64,000 nucleotides of DNA from Plasmodium malariae (lineage: Eukaryota > Apicomplexa > Aconoidasida > Haemosporida > Plasmodiidae), in the NCBI RefSeq assembly GCF_900090045.1, contig NC_041781.1, positions 1,026,001 through 1,090,000 of the forward strand, in the 5' to 3' direction. A model generated the notes under the pieces. It was given only the letters and a program-made list of their open reading frames with translations, did not search any database and had not been told where the DNA came from. Every line of letters begins with the position of its first letter. The stretch's first letter is position 1. Positions 8,892-21,400 of this stretch are shown one piece after another. Made by a program: the position numbers and the translations under genes.

Positions 8892-10949
8892 ATGAGCGAC
8901 GAAAAGACGCCTGAAAGTACAAGGTTGCACGCTTTCAAGTTAGGTAATTTAAAAAAACAGGCGAAAGTAAAATGGGGTAAAAAAAAAAAGGATAATGAAA
9001 AAAAAAATTCAGCTACAAGTGACAGTTCAAGTGATACAAATAATAAGAAGAGTACATCTTTTTTTAGTTTTAGAAAATTTAAGCTTTTCAGTAGATCCAA
9101 AAAGAAGAATTCTTCAAAAATGGAAAGAAATAGTATAAAGGAAGAAGAAGAAGTTCTTGAAGAAGTTAAAGAAAAATTCAGATTTTTAAAAGGAAAGAAA
9201 AAAAACAATTTGGGTCTTTCTTTACCATCACATACATCTTCAAAAGAGGAAAATTTAACTTCAAAAAAGATACCAAACAATGATTTGAAGGAAAAGGGTC
9301 AATATGGGAAAATGGATACTATACACAACGCTTCAAATGGTAAATTGGTGGATTCAAATGACAAAGCAGATGATTCGTATGGTAAATCAGTTGACTTAAA
9401 AAAAACAGAAGATGAAGGCGTGAGCAATCTTTACAAAAGTGGTACAAAATTAAAAAATGAAATTAATGATACGAATAATGACAATATGAATAATAACAAT
9501 GTCCAGTTGCACAGTAAAAATAGCATTACTTCGTTAAGTAAGATTACTGAAAAAGAAGAAAACAATAATACATATATTGAGTCTACAAAAGTAAAAAATT
9601 TAAATGAGAAAAAACAGTCAAAAGTAGAAAATATTGTAAAGGCACCCGTATCACACAAGTCCAGCAAACATATGAATGATATTATTTTAAATAACAAAGA
9701 AGGCCATAATAATGAATATAAAAAACAAAACTCAACTGAAACAAAAAAAGACGGTAATGAAAATGATGATAGTAGTATATTGGTTGCTTTTGATAATAAT
9801 GGAAAAAGCAAATTTTCGAAAATTTTTGAAAAATTTAATATGTTAAGTAAATTAAGTACAGCTATAAAACCTGAGAAAAAAAATGAAAAAACAAGTGAGC
9901 AAATGAAATCAATTAACTCGATTAAGAGTAATATCAAAATGAGTAGAAAAAATAGTAATTCCGATGTAGAGCATAATTCAAGTAGCCCAAGTGATAAATA
10001 TAGGGAATGCAATTCAAATATGGTAATTGTCACAAGTGATGATATAAAAATGAGGAAAAACAATCTTATTGAAAGGGCAAATTTAATTGCAAAAAGACAA
10101 AAAGGTACACCAAATGAGTTGGTAAATTTATATAATAACTCAGAAAATATACACCGTCAGGATACCAAAGAAACTATGGATGCGCAAGTAACATTCAATG
10201 TTGACCCCCCTCTGCTGTTCTGTGAAAATGCCTTCGCCATATGGTATATATCTACACTTTTGTAAATGATTAATTCATATATATAAAAGAAAAGAAAAGG
10301 GAAGAAGTGAGAAGAAAAAAAAGAAAAAAAAAAAAAAAAAAAAAAGAAAAAAAAAAGAAAAACTTTTTCCGTTGTTGCATTTCTCGTTTCCAAGTATTCC
10401 AATTTAATGTTAAGAGGTGTGCAATGTGAGTGTTGTACGTTTTTGTCATAATTTGGTGAACGCTGAACATATTAAGGATTAAACATCTCATCATCTCTCC
10501 TGATTTGTTATTTAACAGTTTCGTTTATATGAAGTTTCTTGTGTTTCATTATTTTTACAAACACTGTGTAGATGTTTTTTTCATGTATCTTACAGTGACA
10601 CATATGAACTGTATGATATGCACGATTTGCATATTTTTTTTTAAAGTATATCGTTTTTAACAATACTTACTATTTATCAATTTTCATACTTTCATTGTTC
10701 ATACCATTTCATACACAGCACTACAATAATGGCTATGTATTAAATGTTTTCTATTCTTTTTAAAATGCAGTCTCCTTTCAAATATTGAAGATTTAATCGA
10801 TATGATTCATTCCGTATGTAAAAATAGCAAGGAAGAAACAATTGCCAAACTAAAATTGTGCAAAGAGAATAGTCAGAAGGTATCAGCCTCTTAAAAATAT
10901 GGGGAAATTAAGAAAAATATTTCTTTTCGTGCGTATTGAGCTATAAACA

Positions 10950-10988
<39 letters not shown>

Positions 10989-11540
10989 TCACACACACAT
11001 AGGCACATGTGAATGCATTTACGCATGGAAATTCCATTGAATCAATTTTGTTATGTTTTGTTTTATTTTCTTTTATTTTGTTATGTTTTGTTTTATTTTG
11101 TTATGTTTTGTTTTATTTTGTTCTGTTATGTTTTTGAAACTTCACAGAGCTCCAATGTGCTACGATTAACCCTGGACGCTTTAAATGGAAATGAGGATTC
11201 CGTTGTTTCCAGATTAAATAAAAATACGTAAGAATAAAGCCATTATTTTTTTCCTGTTAATAAATTTATTAAAATATACATGCAGGAGAAATAATTTTAA
11301 ATAAAGTTCTTCTTTTATGAACTATATGGACAGTTGAACATACATATTTATTATTGTGTGTTACGAGCAAAATTTTATAAATTATTGGCTTACGGCTCCA
11401 TTGTTTCGTTGCTTTACTGCCCTACAGATTTATTTGTTTATTTATTATTATTATTTTTTTTTTTTTGTAGGTCATTACAAAAAGAATACTTAATGGAAGC
11501 GAACGAAATTGTAAAGGCAGTCAACGAAAATGTACAGTAA
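8892..11540 (+). CDS. Conserved-type protein of unknown function; possible GAT-like C-terminus
   Basis: Four exons: 8892-10243, 10771-10879, 11148-11227, 11471-11540. Splice phases (2, 0, 2) all close and the total of 1611 bases gives 536 residues. The first exon encodes a basic, Ser/Lys/Asn-rich, mostly disordered region (residues 1-450) with no recognised domain. The small exons add about 85 helical residues, with Cys-Lys-rich and LRLTLDALNGNEDSVVSRL segments. The spacing of a helix ending in Cys, then an LRLT helix, an acidic NED turn and an L..N...L helix resembles the GAT domain of GGA/TOM1 trafficking adaptors. That is a pattern resemblance only; no VHS domain is seen. Intron 1 is 527 bases; intron 2 carries a TTTTGTTATG repeat. 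Confidence 0.85.
11041..11125 (+). repeat. Intronic repeat (TTTTGTTATGTTTTGTTTTA)
   Basis: About four copies of a 20-base unit in intron 2 of the 8892 gene, close to its splice acceptor, where it adds to the pyrimidine-rich tract. Confidence 0.6.
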
Positions 11541-12469
11541 TCAAAAATGTGCAGTAATCAAAAATTAGAAGTTAAAAATTAGCAGTTAAAAATTAACGAC
11601 CGTTAAAAATCAATAACACATAAAATTTAACAATCTCATGATAATTACGTTGTCAAAAACGAAGGAGAATACAACACAAATTATGATATAGTGAAGTATA
11701 TAGTAAAATATTTGAAAAGAATGGGAATTAAACCGAAAAAACAAAATCGAACAGAGTAAGATATAGCAGAACGACGAAAATAAATCTGTTGTGATACTCG
11801 TGATATTTCACTTATTTTTAAAGCACATAGTAACTTAAAAAATAAAATAATAAACTAATAAAATAAAAATAACATACAAAATAATAAAATAAAAATAAAA
11901 TACAAAATACAAAATAGTAAAATGAAATAAAAATAACATACAAAATAATAAAATAAAATGCAAAATAACAAAATAAAGTAAAATAAGAAAGAATAAAATA
12001 AAACTAAATGACAATTCAAATTTACTAGCAACAAATTAACAACAACGAATGAGGCCGCATAAAACGTAGCTCAAGTAAAATACATATGGTACTCAATACA
12101 TACATACATACATACATACATACATACATACATACATACATACATACATACAAACATACATACATACATACATACTTACGTGTTAATCCCGAATTATAAA
12201 CAAAGACTTTTTTTATCGTAAAACTTTAATTAATAACATAAAAACGTTTAAAAAACAAATCATTATTTCGCAAGGGGTTTATCCATGAGCGATAAGAAAA
12301 AAGGAAAAACTATACCATATAATACAAACACATAAGGAGAGAGGCTATTTTTTTTTTTTTTTTACCTTATTTTATTATTTTATGATTTATTTATTTTTAT
12401 TTATTTGTTTTTATTTATTTAATTTTTTTATTTTATTTTTGTTTTTTCTAGTTGCATATTTGTAAATAG
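11541..12469. other. Convergent spacer with AAAATA-rich and CATA repeats
   Basis: The region lies between the 3' ends of the 8892 gene (+) and the dihydrouridine synthase gene (-). It holds A-rich AAAATAAAAT repeats (11840-12010) and a tetranucleotide array. Transcription from both sides should end here. No gene seen. Confidence 0.6.
12097..12178 (+). repeat. (CATA)n microsatellite, about 20 copies
   Basis: Uninterrupted tetranucleotide array apart from one CAAA and a terminal CTTA variant. Confidence 0.85.
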
Positions 12470-14176
12470 TTAAAAATTTTTTACGTATTCCCGCTGCATT
12501 TTATAATCATTCAAGGGTAAGTCTAAACAACCAGGAGCAACACTATCAACATCTATGATAGCTTTTTCTAAAATTTCAGAACACTGCATAGTTGATGCGT
12601 AATTTCTAATATATACATCTAATTTGTTTCTAAATATTCTATGACCTGGCATCCCTTTAAGTATTCCTAAAATAGGTTTCAATAATTCAAACGCACTTGG
12701 TAAATTATAAAAAATGGAATTCTGTTCTAAATACACTTTATATGCTTCTAATACTGATCTCCTACTATATGCACTACTTGGAGCCTTTTCATTATAAACC
12801 AACGTATCTGCTTGTGATAGAATAGTGATGTTTTCCATACATGCTCTACCTATCATAACGCCATATAACGGATTTATATGATAATTTTCAACTAACTCGT
12901 AATTATCATTATTATTATCATAACAATTATTATTATTAGTAGAAGTAGTACTATCAGTAGTAGTGGTAGTGGTCGTGGTAGTGGGCGTGGTAGTTGTTGT
13001 GGAAAATGTACTTGTAGTAGTATCATTATTATTATTTTTATTGTTACCATTATTAGCACCATTTAATTTGTTACTCTGTGGGATGTAGCCATTTAATAAA
13101 GCTACTGCTTCTTGTATAGACTTTACACCTCCATTTAATGTAAATTTTATATTAGGATAAAATTTACACAAATCATATACTTTCTTATATTCTAATGGGG
13201 GTACACTTCTATTTTGTTTTGGGTCTAAACCTTTTAACCATGCTTTTCTTGCATGGACAATAAAATGATTGCATCCTGCTGATGATACGGTTTCAATAAA
13301 TGATTTTAAAAAAGAAAAAGAATCATATTCATCAACACCTGTTCTTATTTTAACTGATACAGGAATTTGTACTTTTTTTTTTATTTCATATACAATATTT
13401 CTAACATGTTCAGGTTTTTTCATTAAATATGCACCAAAAGCTCCTCTATTAGCTACTTTTGTACTTGGACATCCAACATTTAAATTTATTTCATCATATC
13501 CTGCTTGTTCTACTAAAATAGCTGCTTCAGATAACGATATTGCATCACATCCTCCTAATTGACAAACTATTGGATGCTCATTTTTGTTAAAACCTAAATA
13601 TTCGTCTAATTTATTTAAGTTATACAATAACGTATTGTCAACTATCATTTCTGTCCATAGTTGTGCTTTTTTCGTTATAATTCTTACCAATGCTCGAAAA
13701 TGTCTATTCGTTACATTAATCATAGGAGCTACTTGTATAAAAGGTATTGCCTCACTTCTACCTTTTCGATAGGCATCATTTAAACATGTACTTATGTTTT
13801 CAAATTTAAATACATTCTCACATGGGCGTAACACTTCATCGACATTATTTTCTATTAACATGGTCATATTGCTTTCTTTGCTTTCTCTCCTTTCTTTGTT
13901 TCCTCTTTTTTCTTTTTTTCTTTTTTTCCCATTTATTCTTATTGTATTCTTGTAATTCACACTATTGTTATTAAAACCATATAATAAATCCCTTTTACCC
14001 TTTGTATAAAACCATAATTTTTTTTTTTTGTTTTTATGAAATTTTTCTTTATCTATGAAAAAATAATATACTCTTACGAGAGTATATCTTCTTTCGTTCA
14101 ATTTTGTTTTACCATGATTTTTGAAATAGATAAAGTATATGCTTATGATCAAACTTCTTAGAAGTTTTATTTGCAT
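12470..14176 (-). CDS. tRNA-dihydrouridine synthase, DusA-type
   Basis: A single exon of 568 residues. It is an FMN enzyme that reduces uridine to dihydrouridine in tRNA D-loops. FMN-binding VAPMINVTNRHFR lies at about 149-161, the catalytic loop NVGCPS at about 233-238 (Cys236), Lys276 in VSVKIRTG, HAR at 308-310, LNGG at 347-350 and the phosphate-binding GVMIGRA near 439-445. The NVGCPS, HARKAWLKGL and GLDPKQNR segments are typical of the DusA branch. An Asn/Thr homopolymer insertion (about 372-428) interrupts the barrel between LNGG and GRA. The first ~105 residues are extra to the family and begin with a hydrophobic stretch followed by Lys/Asn/Arg-rich sequence, which fits a bipartite apicoplast leader (inference). 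A shorter start at Met104 or Met106 would remove it. Confidence 0.93.
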   Translation of the reverse strand: MQIKLLRSLIISIYFIYFKNHGKTKLNERRYTLVRVYYFFIDKEKFHKNKKKKLWFYTKGKRDLLYGFNNNSVNYKNTIRINGKKRKKEKRGNKERRESKESNMTMLIENNVDEVLRPCENVFKFENISTCLNDAYRKGRSEAIPFIQVAPMINVTNRHFRALVRIITKKAQLWTEMIVDNTLLYNLNKLDEYLGFNKNEHPIVCQLGGCDAISLSEAAILVEQAGYDEINLNVGCPSTKVANRGAFGAYLMKKPEHVRNIVYEIKKKVQIPVSVKIRTGVDEYDSFSFLKSFIETVSSAGCNHFIVHARKAWLKGLDPKQNRSVPPLEYKKVYDLCKFYPNIKFTLNGGVKSIQEAVALLNGYIPQSNKLNGANNGNNKNNNNDTTTSTFSTTTTTPTTTTTTTTTDSTTSTNNNNCYDNNNDNYELVENYHINPLYGVMIGRACMENITILSQADTLVYNEKAPSSAYSRRSVLEAYKVYLEQNSIFYNLPSAFELLKPILGILKGMPGHRIFRNKLDVYIRNYASTMQCSEILEKAIIDVDSVAPGCLDLPLNDYKMQREYVKNF

Positions 14177-16397
14177 TTAACTTGTTCAAAAAGGATTGAA
14201 AACGAACAGGGAAACTGGGAGGGAAAAAAAATAATTAACATAATTTATAAATATGTTTTATTTTATTATTTATTTTTGTTTTTTTTGACCTTTGTTATAC
14301 TAAATTGAATATAATGGAAAGTTTACAAAAACTATAAACATGTAAAATAATCTTTCAAAAAAAAATAAAAAAGAATTTACTTGAAAATTTTTTGTTAACT
14401 TTCAATAGTTCGATGGATAAATCTGAATAATATATCCGCAAGTTTTTCATTATTGTATGGTATTAATTTTATATTGAAGGAATTACATATTTTCCTTTAG
14501 GCCTCAAACGGGAGTACAATTTTTTTTTTTTTTTTTTTTTTTTTTAAGCAGATGAAAAAGAAGTATTTTATTTTGTGTAACTGTTTGTGTTCAAAAAATA
14601 TGATGAGCCTTTATTTTGGTACTTCCTATTAGGTTATGTTACGTTCTTTTTAAAACCTTTAAATAGATATGTATGTATATATATATGTATACATATATGT
14701 GTTATTCATAACCATTTTAGCGCCAATGTGCGAACTAAATTTTTGTATTTTTTATTTTGTAGTATAATTTGCGCGCACGTATATAATACATACATGCGTA
14801 TATAGACAATTTTACGATGTCAAATTTTTAACCATATTCTATTACTTTGTTTGTCCTTAAAACAAGATTACAGAGAAACACGTATATGTAGAGTTAACAT
14901 GTTTACATTTTCTTATATGCACTTTATCTATTTTTTTATACATTTTTCCTTATGCTATATACACATATTATTTATTACTTTTTCTTATAGCCTTTATAGC
15001 TCGTAAGTTATTGTTCACCATATCAAAGGGCCAGTTATAAAAAAAAAAGAACTTCATTCGAAATATAATTATAGTGGTGTATATGTATATATAAATAAAA
15101 AGAAAACATATATTTTTCTCACTTATTAAATTATATAACTTTTAAAAAATATATTTTTTTCTTATTTTACATGCTCATATTTATCTCCTTTTTTTTTTTT
15201 TTTATTATATTGTATAGGAAAATAATGTTTTGTTTTATATTTCACCAAACAATTGACTTATATTAATATTTTTTAAGCTCATTTCTTTACTTTTTTTTGT
15301 TTTTCTTTTTATGGCATAAACTTATACGGATTAAGTTAATAATAAAATACAGATGACCAGCAGTGATCTGCATAATGTGTTTTTTATGCGTTGTTTTTTT
15401 TGTACGCGTATTTTATAAAAATACAGAACTTTCAAGTTGTTAATGAGTTGTATACCCACATATATATATATGATCTTGCGCATACATACGTAAAATATAC
15501 AAAAGGATATGCTTATAATATAAGGTTTTTATAATATTATGCCACTTGTGCGGTAGTAAACAAATTAGATACTTTAATTTTTTAACGTAATTATTATATA
15601 ATACATATAAAAAAAAAAAATACTTGTATATATTTCTTTTTCTTTTTTTTTTAAATAATATATGTCCAATGTACTCCTTAAAATAAGCACTTTAAACTGA
15701 AAGGAAAATAATTATAAAGCTTGTTTTTTTTGAAGTAAAAAAAATACAGATACATCAATATATTTATATATATGTAATATATATGTAAGTATATATTTAT
15801 TTTAAAATCTCACAGTTAAGAAAATAAAAATACAATTTTTGAAATTTTTACATGGGATAGTTTTATAGTGGTCACTAAGAACAAAAACAAAAGAAAAAAA
15901 AAAAGGCACTGACTAAACCATTTTTTTTTTTTTTTTTCTGAGAGCAACATGTTTTTTTTTTTTTTCATGATTTTATTTGTATAATAAAATAACAGTGTTA
16001 TGTTAAATGTTTGAGGTCATTTTATTTTATTTTATAAATTATATTTTATTCATTCTTGCCAAGATTCAAGTTTATACAAAATATATAAATATATTTATTA
16101 CATATCAGTCTGAGGAATTAATATAATAATTTATACTAAGAAATTATAATTTTTTTTCATTTTTTTGTTATGGATGTTTATGTAATATGTTTGAAATTAA
16201 TAAAGAAAAAGCCCAAGGCTTCCATAATATTATATATATATATATATATATACATTATGCATATTTTATAAAATCTTAACTCATAAAATAATTTTTGCTT
16301 AAAAATTCGTTTTTGTTATAACTTTTTTCGTTTTTTATATTTTTTTTTTTTGTAACATATTTAAGTAATTTATTATTGGATTTATATTTTTTTTCTT

Positions 16398-16600
16398 TGC
16401 CTTTTTGCCTTTTTGCCTTTTTGCATTTTTGCTTTATTGCCTTTTTGCCTTTTTGCATTTTTGCATTTTTGCTTTATTGCCTTTTTGCCTTTTTGCCTTT
16501 TTGCATTTTTGCTTTATTGCCTTTTTGCCTTTTTGCATTTTTGCATTTTTGCTTTATTGCCTTTTTGCCTTTTTGCATTTTTGCTTTGCTTTATTGCTTT
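16398..16600 (+). repeat. Minisatellite of 8-bp words (CTTTTTGC, ATTTTTGC, TTTATTGC)
   Basis: A higher-order array: 8-base words with a common TTTTTGC core are arranged in blocks of about 40-65 bases. All three + strand frames stay open and give Phe/Cys/Leu/Ala peptides, which I take as repeat artefacts. Confidence 0.85.
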
Positions 16601-18270
16601 TTTTTTCATTCCTTCCATACGTTGAGATATATTGAACTTAAATTTTTTCTATCTACATTTTTTTATATATAAGTAAAAGCGAAACTTTTCTCTTGTATCT
16701 TATATCATATATATATATATATATATCTATATATATAATATATACATTTTAATATACTATGTTCCTATTATTGTACACATGTTGTGATCACCTTTTTTTT
16801 TTTCTGTACACATTGGAGACTTATATTAAAAATTAAAAAAAAAAAGAGAAAAACACTCCATTAGATAAAAAATTAAAGAAAAATATATGATGGGTTAGTT
16901 ATTCTTAAAATATATTGATATAATTTTTTTTTTTTTTTTTTTAAATAGGTTCTTTTTTATGATTACCATGTACACTGTATAAATATATGTATATATATAT
17001 TTTTTTTTTTTTTTAAATCTCAAAATTTTAAGTGTGCATGACCGCATCACCTTGTTTATTTACACATTAAACCAATATTTCACCTTAATTTATACCTAAA
17101 TAAGCAAATTAAGAATGAAAAGTATATATATATTTATATATATATATATATACGTATATTCGTACGTGTACCTAAATGTGTATATGTGCAAATGTATATC
17201 TACGCGCACATACAAAAATAGTCACGCTGAAACACATAGTTTAAATGCATTTAAAATATTTTGCTAACGGATCTCCGAGTTAAACAGTCTTACCATAATT
17301 AATATGTAAACATAAAAGATACAAAAGGAAGAAATGTTTCATACTGCAATAAACGCATAAGAGAACACGTGATATTTATATATATATATATATGTACATA
17401 TATCTGAATTATTTGCCTAACACTGTAGCAGTAATGTCCTATTTGTATTACTTTTTCTTGAAATTTTTTGTACATTGAAATTTCTATCACCTGCACAAGT
17501 AATAATTTTTTAGTTATTCGACATGACATGGCAATATTTTTTTTTAACCAAATTTATTTCAAGCAACTCAGATATAGAACATATTCATTTTTGACTTGTT
17601 ACTTGAATTTTTAAAGAGTGATCTTAATAAATTTTGCAAAATTTCCCAGTATAGTGTTAAGATCTGCACAAATAAGAAAAAAAAAAAAAAAAAAGGAAAA
17701 AAGGAAACAGAAATAAGGTTTCTAAAAAAAAAAAAAAAAAAATAATATAATATAATATAAAATAATTAAATAATAAAACAGTAAAATAGTACAATAGTAA
17801 AATAGTAAAATAGTAAAATAATAAAATTAATAATTAAATAAATATTATCTCAATCCTAATAAGGTTAATTCAAAATTTATCAATTTCACTACCATACAAC
17901 GCATGGCAAAAAAAAATATAAAAAATCAACGCAGCGGTGAAGCTGGAAAGTTAAAGAGCATACAAAAAAAAAAAAAAAAGCATGAACATTCATATACATA
18001 GTTATATACACCACCATATTCATAAACATACATATTTATATACGCACGCACATTCGTACACATAAATATTTACATACATACAAGCCTATATATAAATATA
18101 TATATATACACACCCGTTCGCATATATTTACGTGTAAAACCGTACATGTGCGCATGGAATGACAAAACTACGGTTTTGGTGCACGTACTCTATAAAGATA
18201 GCGAAATTATTTAAAAAAAAGAAGAAATAAGTAAATAAAAATAATAATAAAAATAAAATAAAAATAAATT

Positions 18271-18421
18271 AGAAGTAAAATAGAAGCAAGATAGAAGCAA
18301 GATAGAAGCAAGATAGAAGCAAGATAGAAGCAAGATAGAAGCAAGATAGAAGCAAAATAAAAGCAAAATAAAAGCAAAATAAAAGCAAAATAAAAGCAAA
18401 ATAAAAGCAAAATAATTGCAA
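18271..18421 (+). repeat. 11-bp repeat abutting the gamma-GCS start codon
   Basis: About 13 copies of AGCAAGATAGA, grading into AGCAAAATAAA, run up to the base before ATG 18423. The array must be in the 5' leader. The sense strand is A-rich and almost free of U, so it should be unstructured. Confidence 0.8.
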
Positions 18422-18422
18422 A

Positions 18423-21400
18423 ATGGGATTCCTCAAAATTGGAACGCCATTAAGCTGGGAAGAAGTGCAACATGTAAAATCTCTTATACGATTGTATGGT
18501 ATACTGCAGTTTGTTCATACATACAAGTGTAATAAGGATCGAGAAGATGAAAATATAATGTTTGGGGATGAAATAGAATATATCATTATAAGGAATGATG
18601 AAACATTGAAAGAATCATCAGCTCTTTTATGTGCTACAGATTTAATTGATGAAATGATGAATTTAGAAAGTGTTACTGATTGTCAATATGGATCTCATTG
18701 GACACCTGAATACTCATCCTTTACGATTGAAGGGACACCATCCGTACCTTTTAAATTTGATATTAATTCTTCATCATTTGTTGAGGACTGTATGAGAATA
18801 AGGAGAAGTAAATTAAATAACGTTCTAAGTGCAATCAGCGGAGTTCGAGCAGTTACATTACCATGTTTCCCTAACAGCCTTTTGAATAATAGTCTTCTTA
18901 TGGCTAAAAGAATAAACCAGGAAAATAGTAAAAAGAAAAATGAAAGGATTAATAAAAATGATTTGGTAGAACCACCTGCTATAGAAAACATTCATTTAAA
19001 AAAAATAGAAAAAAAAAATAGTGAAAATGAAAAATGCGCAAACATGCATAGTGAATATAAAATTACTTTTAATGATTCTAATCAAATTGATATGGATGAA
19101 AATAAATCAACACATTTTGTAAATTCAGATATAACTTGTCAAAAAAATGATGATATATTAATGCAAGATATATATGCGGATGAAGGAGAATGTATACATG
19201 TAGAGGAACTTAAGAAAGAAGAAAAAAGAGATGAAAAAGAAGGAAGAAACGAAGAAATGAAAGAACATGAACAGACTATGTTCATAAATTCGTTAAAAGA
19301 AGATTCTATATTTGAATGTGAATTATTCAAACCAGAAAATATAAACAATTATAGTAATAGTTGTTTAATTACAGATATGGTGATAAGTCCACATGCTAGA
19401 TATATCACGTTAACACAAAATATAAGAAAAAGAAGAGGAACGAAAATTATTTCTTTTAATCCGATTTATATGGATATTTATACAGAACAAATGGATAACT
19501 GGAAATTAGCTTTAGACAAAAGTGACAACAGACTTTTTAAAAAAATAAAAAAAAAGTATGTTCTAGAGGATCACTTGATTTGGAATAAATCCATGTCCAA
19601 CAGGAAAAAGAGGGAGGGAAATGTTCATGCAAGTGGTGAAACCACGCTTGACCACTTAAGTGCATCCATAAACGAAGAAACTACCTCAAAAAAAGAATTA
19701 AAAATAGATGAAAAAAAATATAATGGTAGTATTGTATATGGCGGAATGGATACGAAGCAAAAGGATATAGATAGCTATTTAAATTATAAAGAAAAAGATG
19801 AAAAGGAAAATTTAATGGATATTGCTATGAAAAATAGCTTGTTTAGCAATATAGACGATGAAGAAGATTATATATATGTATATGATAGAAAATTTATTGA
19901 AGAATATTCAGAAATATGCAAAAATCCAATAAAAAATTATGTATATTTAGATGCCATGTTTTTTGGAATGAGCATGTGTTGCCAACAATTAACTATGTCC
20001 TTTCCAACAATTGATGATGCAAAATATGTATATGATCAGCTAGCTGTAATAGCACCCTTATTTTTAGCCATTACTGCATGTACTCCATATTTAGGCGGGT
20101 ATCTCACTGAGACAGATACAAGATGGAGAGTAATTTCAAATAGTGTGGATTGTAGAACAGAAGAAGAGTTAGCTTATATATCCAAACCTAGATATTCAGG
20201 AATATCTTTATATATATCAGATGAATTACCTTTAAAAAGGAATTATTATTTTTATAATGATATAGATGTAGTTCTAGATAAAAATGTATACGACAAATTA
20301 AGAAAAGAAAATGTGGATGATTATTTATCAAGACATATTTCTTCCTTATTTGTAAGGGATCCAATGGTTGTATTTCAGGGATCTTACAGTGAGAAGGACA
20401 TTATATCCATTGAAAAGAGATTGGATTATCATATGTCTATGCCCCCCAACCCCCAAGAAAACAAAAAAAAATTTGATAAAATTAAAAAAGGGAAGAAAAG
20501 AACAACTTATACAAGAATGCAAAAGGAAAAAGAGGATGTGGTGGTAGATAAAAATAAGAATAAAAAAAGTAATATGAACAGTATATATCTAAGTGATAGT
20601 TTCAACTTTTTAGAAGATTATGAAGAAAAAGTACTTTCATCCCATCAACATTTTGAAAATTTTCAAAGTACCAACTGGAATAGTGTCCGATTTAAACCCC
20701 CACCTATACTTGATAATCATTTTAATGGACCAAGCTCTATTGGATGGAGAGTAGAATTTAGAACACCAGATATTCAAATAACAGATTTTGAAAATGCTTC
20801 TGTTGTTACTTTAATTATGGTTTTGTCTAAATTTATTTTAAAAAAAAGACTTAATTTATATATTCCTATGTCTTTGTTAGAAGAAAATTTGTTCAGATCA
20901 GCACACAGAGATGCTATAATAAAAGAAAAATTTTATTTTCGCACAAATTTAAATTATGATACAACAGATAATGAAATAGAGGAAAAAACTATATACGATA
21001 TATTTTTCAATGAAAAAAATGGAATATTCTTTTTATGTTCCAAATATGTTGAAGAACAATATAATGAAGGCGCATTAACACAGACAGCAAAAAATAAAAT
21101 AGATGAATATATTGAATTTATAAAATTAAGAAGTTGTGGGAAAATATGTACAGGTGCAGCTTATTTAAGAAATTTTATTATGAACCATCCTTCTTATGAA
21201 AAAAATTCATATATTAATAGTAAAATAAATTATGATATATGTAAATTAATAGCAGATATAGGAAAAGGTTTAATAATTCCACAAGAATTATTAGGTGTTT
21301 TTGTTGATCCATATAAAGAAAGAATAAAAAGTGACTTAAGACAAATTAATGAAAGTCAGTATCTTAAATCATTAGCCTACAAATTTATATCAGGAGAGGA

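Larger units (their letters stand above)
14177..18422. other. 4.2-kb divergent spacer: promoters of Dus (-) and gamma-GCS (+)
   Basis: No gene recognised. AT-rich DNA with poly(T), (TA)n and two minisatellites (16398-16600 and 18271-18421). The small frames in it are low-complexity and differ little from chance. It must carry the promoters of the two divergent genes. Confidence 0.6.

Noticed and set aside
16376..16672. Phe/Cys/Leu/Ala-rich frames in three overlapping phases
   Set aside because: Products of an 8-bp satellite; all phases open, none conserved-looking.
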